Shown: piece after piece, positions 7,030 through 9,291 of the stretch
Layout: the number at the start of each line of letters is the position of its first letter
Position numbering within the stretch: the stretch's first letter is position 1
Source of the DNA: Desulfamplus sp.
Lineage (GTDB): Bacteria; Desulfobacterota; Desulfobacteria; Desulfobacterales; Desulfobacteraceae
Direction: 5' to 3'
Assembly: GCA_015232935.1 (NCBI GenBank)
Contig: JADFYT010000078.1
Coordinates: forward strand, 1 to 9,291
Length of the DNA stretch: 9,291 nucleotides
Program-made: the position numbers and the translations under genes
Notes under the pieces: generated by a model
Database searches by the model: none
What the model was told of the DNA's origin: nothing
Seen by the model: only the letters and a program-made list of their open reading frames with translations

Positions 7030-8211
7030 TCAAATTTTAAAATTTACAACCAGAGGCATTCTGCGGTTAAAAGAGCATACAACCTCATAGTTTATGGTAT
7101 TGATATGTCGGGCTATCTCGTCTGCAGTAATCTGCTGGTCACCCTGTTTTCCCATTACAACAACATCATCGCCAACAGCGACATCATGCACATGGCCAAC
7201 ATCTATCATTGTATAGTCCATACAGACCCGACCAACAACCGGGCACCTTGTTCCCCTGACCAGCATCTGGCCTTTAGATGACAAGAGCCTGCTGTAACCG
7301 TCAGCATATCCTATGGGCACGGTTGCAATCCTGGTTGGAGAGCTTGTGACATGGGTAGTGCCGTAACTGATCCCGAATCCTGAGGGGACATCTTTGAGAT
7401 GGATGATCCTTGACAGAACAGACATGACAGGCTCAAGGGAGATAATCTCTCTGCTTACCTGATCCGAAGGCCACAACCCATACATGGCAATTCCGGCACG
7501 AACCATGTTGAAGTGGCCTTGAGGTATCTCCATAATGGCGGCACTGTTGGCAGCGTGGCATATTGAAGGTTTGATTCCACGCTGTTCAAGAGCGTTAAGC
7601 AGCCTGTTGAATCGCTCTACCTGATATCTGGCATGGCTTTTATCCGTAACATCGGCATTGGCAAAATGGGTATAGATCCCCTCCACATGGATTCCCTTTA
7701 AGGATATTATTCGGGTTATCTCGTCTATAGCACCGCCTGATTCATCCGCACTACCTGATCCATCAGGCATAACAACACCTAAACGTCCCATTCCGGTATC
7801 CACCTTGATATGGGCTTTCAGTGTATGGCCACAGCTAATAGCCGCACCTGCAATTTCTCTTGCCACATCAAGAGATCCTATGGATACGCGGACATCTTGA
7901 GAAGAGAGCCACTCTGCCTGGGTAGGGTCAACATCCCCGAAAAGAAGCAAAGGCGAGCTGATTCCCGCCTCACGAAGCTCAAGTGCCTCATGGATACGGG
8001 CAACAGCGAGAAATGACGCCCCGTTTGCCAAAGCTGTTTTTGCTACAGGAACGGCACCATGTCCGTAAGCATTTGCCTTTACCACGGCCATAAATAAGAC
8101 ATCCTGGGAGCACCGTGCCTTTAATGCCTTGAGGTTTCCGGCAAGGGCATTTAAATCGACAAAAAGCCTGCTGACCGGCATGAGGCTGCCTTTTGCACTG
8201 TTCATTGTCAC
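7030..8211 (-). CDS. alr: alanine racemase
   Basis: PLP-dependent racemase interconverting L- and D-alanine, supplying D-Ala for peptidoglycan or allowing use of D-Ala; cytoplasmic. It has 393 residues, near the family length. The N-terminal TIM barrel carries the PLP lysine in AVVKANAYGHG (Lys45). HIKVDTGMGRLG (about 134-145) contains Lys136, at the position of the usually carbamylated lysine. NMVRAGIAMYG carries Arg238. The C-terminal beta domain has the catalytic Tyr283 in GISYG, the IGYADGYSR block and RVCMDYTMIDV (Met331, Asp332). A short Gly/Ser-rich stretch at about 151-160 looks like a loop extension. I take GTG at 8211 as the start: AAAGGAG sits 7 bases before it, and it overlaps the preceding gene's stop as TAGTG, implying translational coupling. 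An in-frame ATG at 8205 is the alternative, with poorer spacing. Confidence 0.97.
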   Translation of the reverse strand: MTMNSAKGSLMPVSRLFVDLNALAGNLKALKARCSQDVLFMAVVKANAYGHGAVPVAKTALANGASFLAVARIHEALELREAGISSPLLLFGDVDPTQAEWLSSQDVRVSIGSLDVAREIAGAAISCGHTLKAHIKVDTGMGRLGVVMPDGSGSADESGGAIDEITRIISLKGIHVEGIYTHFANADVTDKSHARYQVERFNRLLNALEQRGIKPSICHAANSAAIMEIPQGHFNMVRAGIAMYGLWPSDQVSREIISLEPVMSVLSRIIHLKDVPSGFGISYGTTHVTSSPTRIATVPIGYADGYSRLLSSKGQMLVRGTRCPVVGRVCMDYTMIDVGHVHDVAVGDDVVVMGKQGDQQITADEIARHINTINYEVVCSFNRRMPLVVNFKI

Positions 8212-9083
8212 TAAACAGCTCCTTTGCCATACTTTGCAGTATATTCCCTGAAAAGCTGCATGACATGCCGTGTCCGCCTGCCCGGTCCTTTACTGATTCC
8301 GGCATCCGGGCATTTAGAAGTTCCAACTGCCGACCCGTTGATCTTGACTACAGGCATAACCTCCTTGTTTGAAGAGGTCAGGAATATCTCATCCATATGC
8401 ATTAACTGATACATATTAATATGCCGTATCTCGACAGGATAATGCTCTTTTACAAGTTTTAGCACAACATCTCTTGTGATACCGCAGAGAATGGCATCAT
8501 ACGGAGTTATAAGGGTATTTTCCCTGAAACAGAAAATATTGCTTGTGGTGCCTTCAAGAACCCTGTCGCTCCTGTCCACATAGACGGCCTCTATCGCACC
8601 GCTCTCTTTTGCTTTTTGCTGTGCCAGCACCGCACACAGATAGCTTGTACTTTTGGTCTCCGGCATGAATCTCTCCATCTCGACAGTGACAACCGAGGCT
8701 CCATCCTCATAACAGGCGGCCGGATACGGGATGCTGGGTGCCGCTGTCACCATAAGAACACCATTGTTCTCGGGTGTCACGCTGTCTGACGAGATCCCTC
8801 CGGAGTGGACAATTCTTATGGCAGACTCACCATGGTGAGGGTTCCTTTTGATGGTCTCAACCACAATATCGCAGATCTCATCATGGGTATGATTTAATTT
8901 CAGGCCAATATTTTTCGCGGATTTTTCAAAACGGTCAATATGTTCATGAAGGTAAAACGGACGTTTATTGTAAGTAATTAAATAATCAAATATGCCGAAC
9001 GCCCTGAGTACAATAATATCCTTCACAGATATTTTTGCATCGGCATCATCAACAAATTTGCCGTCAATATAATAGGTATCCAT
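8211..9083 (-). CDS. class IV PLP aminotransferase (D-amino-acid or branched-chain type)
   Basis: Fold-type IV aminotransferase of 290 residues. It opens MDTYYIDGKFVDDADAKISV and continues ..VLRAFGIFDYLITYNKRPFYLHEHIDRF, the standard N-domain of the family. The PLP lysine is Lys144 in MPETKSTSYLCAVLAQQKAKE. Glu177 in VLEGTTSNIF should contact the pyridine nitrogen. ITRDVV (Arg204) and LTSSNKEVMPVVKING complete the family pattern. IlvE-type, D-alanine aminotransferase and aminodeoxychorismate lyase enzymes share this fold, and the sequence does not separate them cleanly. Its position just before alr, sharing one base with it, makes a D-alanine/D-glutamate transaminase plausible (inference). 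Start: ATG at 9083 follows a near-perfect GGAGGTGAT (9093-9085). A longer reading from TTG at 9122 would add 13 residues that look unlike the family and would run through that ribosome binding site. Confidence 0.87.
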   Translation of the reverse strand: MDTYYIDGKFVDDADAKISVKDIIVLRAFGIFDYLITYNKRPFYLHEHIDRFEKSAKNIGLKLNHTHDEICDIVVETIKRNPHHGESAIRIVHSGGISSDSVTPENNGVLMVTAAPSIPYPAACYEDGASVVTVEMERFMPETKSTSYLCAVLAQQKAKESGAIEAVYVDRSDRVLEGTTSNIFCFRENTLITPYDAILCGITRDVVLKLVKEHYPVEIRHINMYQLMHMDEIFLTSSNKEVMPVVKINGSAVGTSKCPDAGISKGPGRRTRHVMQLFREYTAKYGKGAV

Positions 9084-9084
9084 A

Positions 9085-9093
9085 ATCACCTCC
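9085..9093 (-). promoter_or_regulatory. strong ribosome binding site fixing the aminotransferase start
   Basis: GGAGGTGAT on the - strand is an almost full complement of the 16S rRNA 3' end and lies directly before the ATG at 9083, with a single T between them. It decides the ATG over the in-frame TTG at 9122. The extended pairing suggests efficient translation of the first gene of the operon. Confidence 0.85.
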
Positions 9094-9122
9094 AGATAAC
9101 GGCCATGCCCTGATGGGCACAA

Positions 9123-9291
9123 CTAAAAATGAAAGTTTGATAATTACAGCTATCTCAAGAGACCTTCACGTAAACCGGCAGGGCCGGAGCGGAATATTGG
9201 CTCTTGCCCAAGGCTTAATATAACGACAAGCTTACCGGCTGTTACGTAGCGGCAGCGTAGCATCGGTCAGCGTAAAGCGATTGGTTCGCTT
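9123..9291. other. non-coding right edge with nested repeats; possible partial attC-like site (9218-9291)
   Basis: No gene is seen here and I found no convincing promoter for the aminotransferase operon. Visible structure includes: CCGGC / GCCGG hairpin at 9175-9179 and 9183-9187; direct repeat CAGCGTA at 9253-9259 and 9268-9274; perfect hairpin AAGCGA / TCGCTT at 9275-9280 and 9286-9291. A longer imperfect fold pairs AAGC..ACC (9228-9236) with GGT..GCTT (9283-9291). ATATAAC (9218-9224) just before it resembles the left core (RYYYAAC, one mismatch) of an integron attC site. The GTTRRRY right core would fall just outside the window, so the attC reading is unproven. Confidence 0.35.

Noticed and set aside
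9084..9122. Longer aminotransferase starting at TTG 9122
   Set aside because: The extra 13 residues do not look like the family N-terminus, and a near-perfect ribosome binding site lies inside them directly before ATG 9083.

Overview
The window looks like chromosomal DNA of a Gram-negative proteobacterium. A sulfate-reducer-type deltaproteobacterium (Desulfobacterota) is my guess, based on general gene style and on a GAF-containing PtsP; no rRNA or other taxonomic marker is present. It contains five complete genes, one gene cut off by the left edge, and one clearly broken gene. There are no tRNAs, CRISPR arrays or transposases.

Left block (about 1-2998, + strand): most of a very large SMC/Rad50-like coiled-coil ATPase of the YhaN type. 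The frame is open through the left edge, so the N-terminal Walker A part lies outside. The C-terminal ABC signature, Walker B and His-loop are all present.

Middle block (about 2999-4425, + strand): visibly AT-richer than its flanks. It holds a GNAT acetyltransferase (YhbS-like), then 20 bp later a Phd/YefM-type antitoxin, then a YoeB/RelE-type toxin that starts inside the antitoxin stop codon. The toxin reading frame is interrupted by one in-frame TGA at codon 56. The frame continues perfectly afterwards to a normal C-terminus, so this is a recently disabled toxin beside an apparently intact antitoxin. The block reads as accessory DNA placed between two core blocks.

Right block (9083 down to 4485, - strand, transcribed leftwards): a likely operon of a class IV PLP aminotransferase, alanine racemase (alr) and ptsP (GAF-domain enzyme I of the nitrogen phosphotransferase system). 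The first two overlap by one base (TAGTG), and ptsP follows after a 73-bp AT-rich gap. The first two enzymes fit alanine / D-amino-acid interconversion. PtsP takes the phosphoryl group from PEP and would pass it to an HPr-type carrier encoded elsewhere. A fold-back structure with a short T run on the - strand lies between ptsP and the dead toxin and may end this operon.

Right edge (about 9123-9291): non-coding, with nested inverted and direct repeats. The last 75 bases resemble the left part and folded arms of an integron attC site, but the decisive right end is outside the window. I see no clear-cut novel multi-gene system. The items most worth checking are the interrupted toxin, the edge fold-back element, the alr-ptsP operon and the unusual linkers in PtsP.
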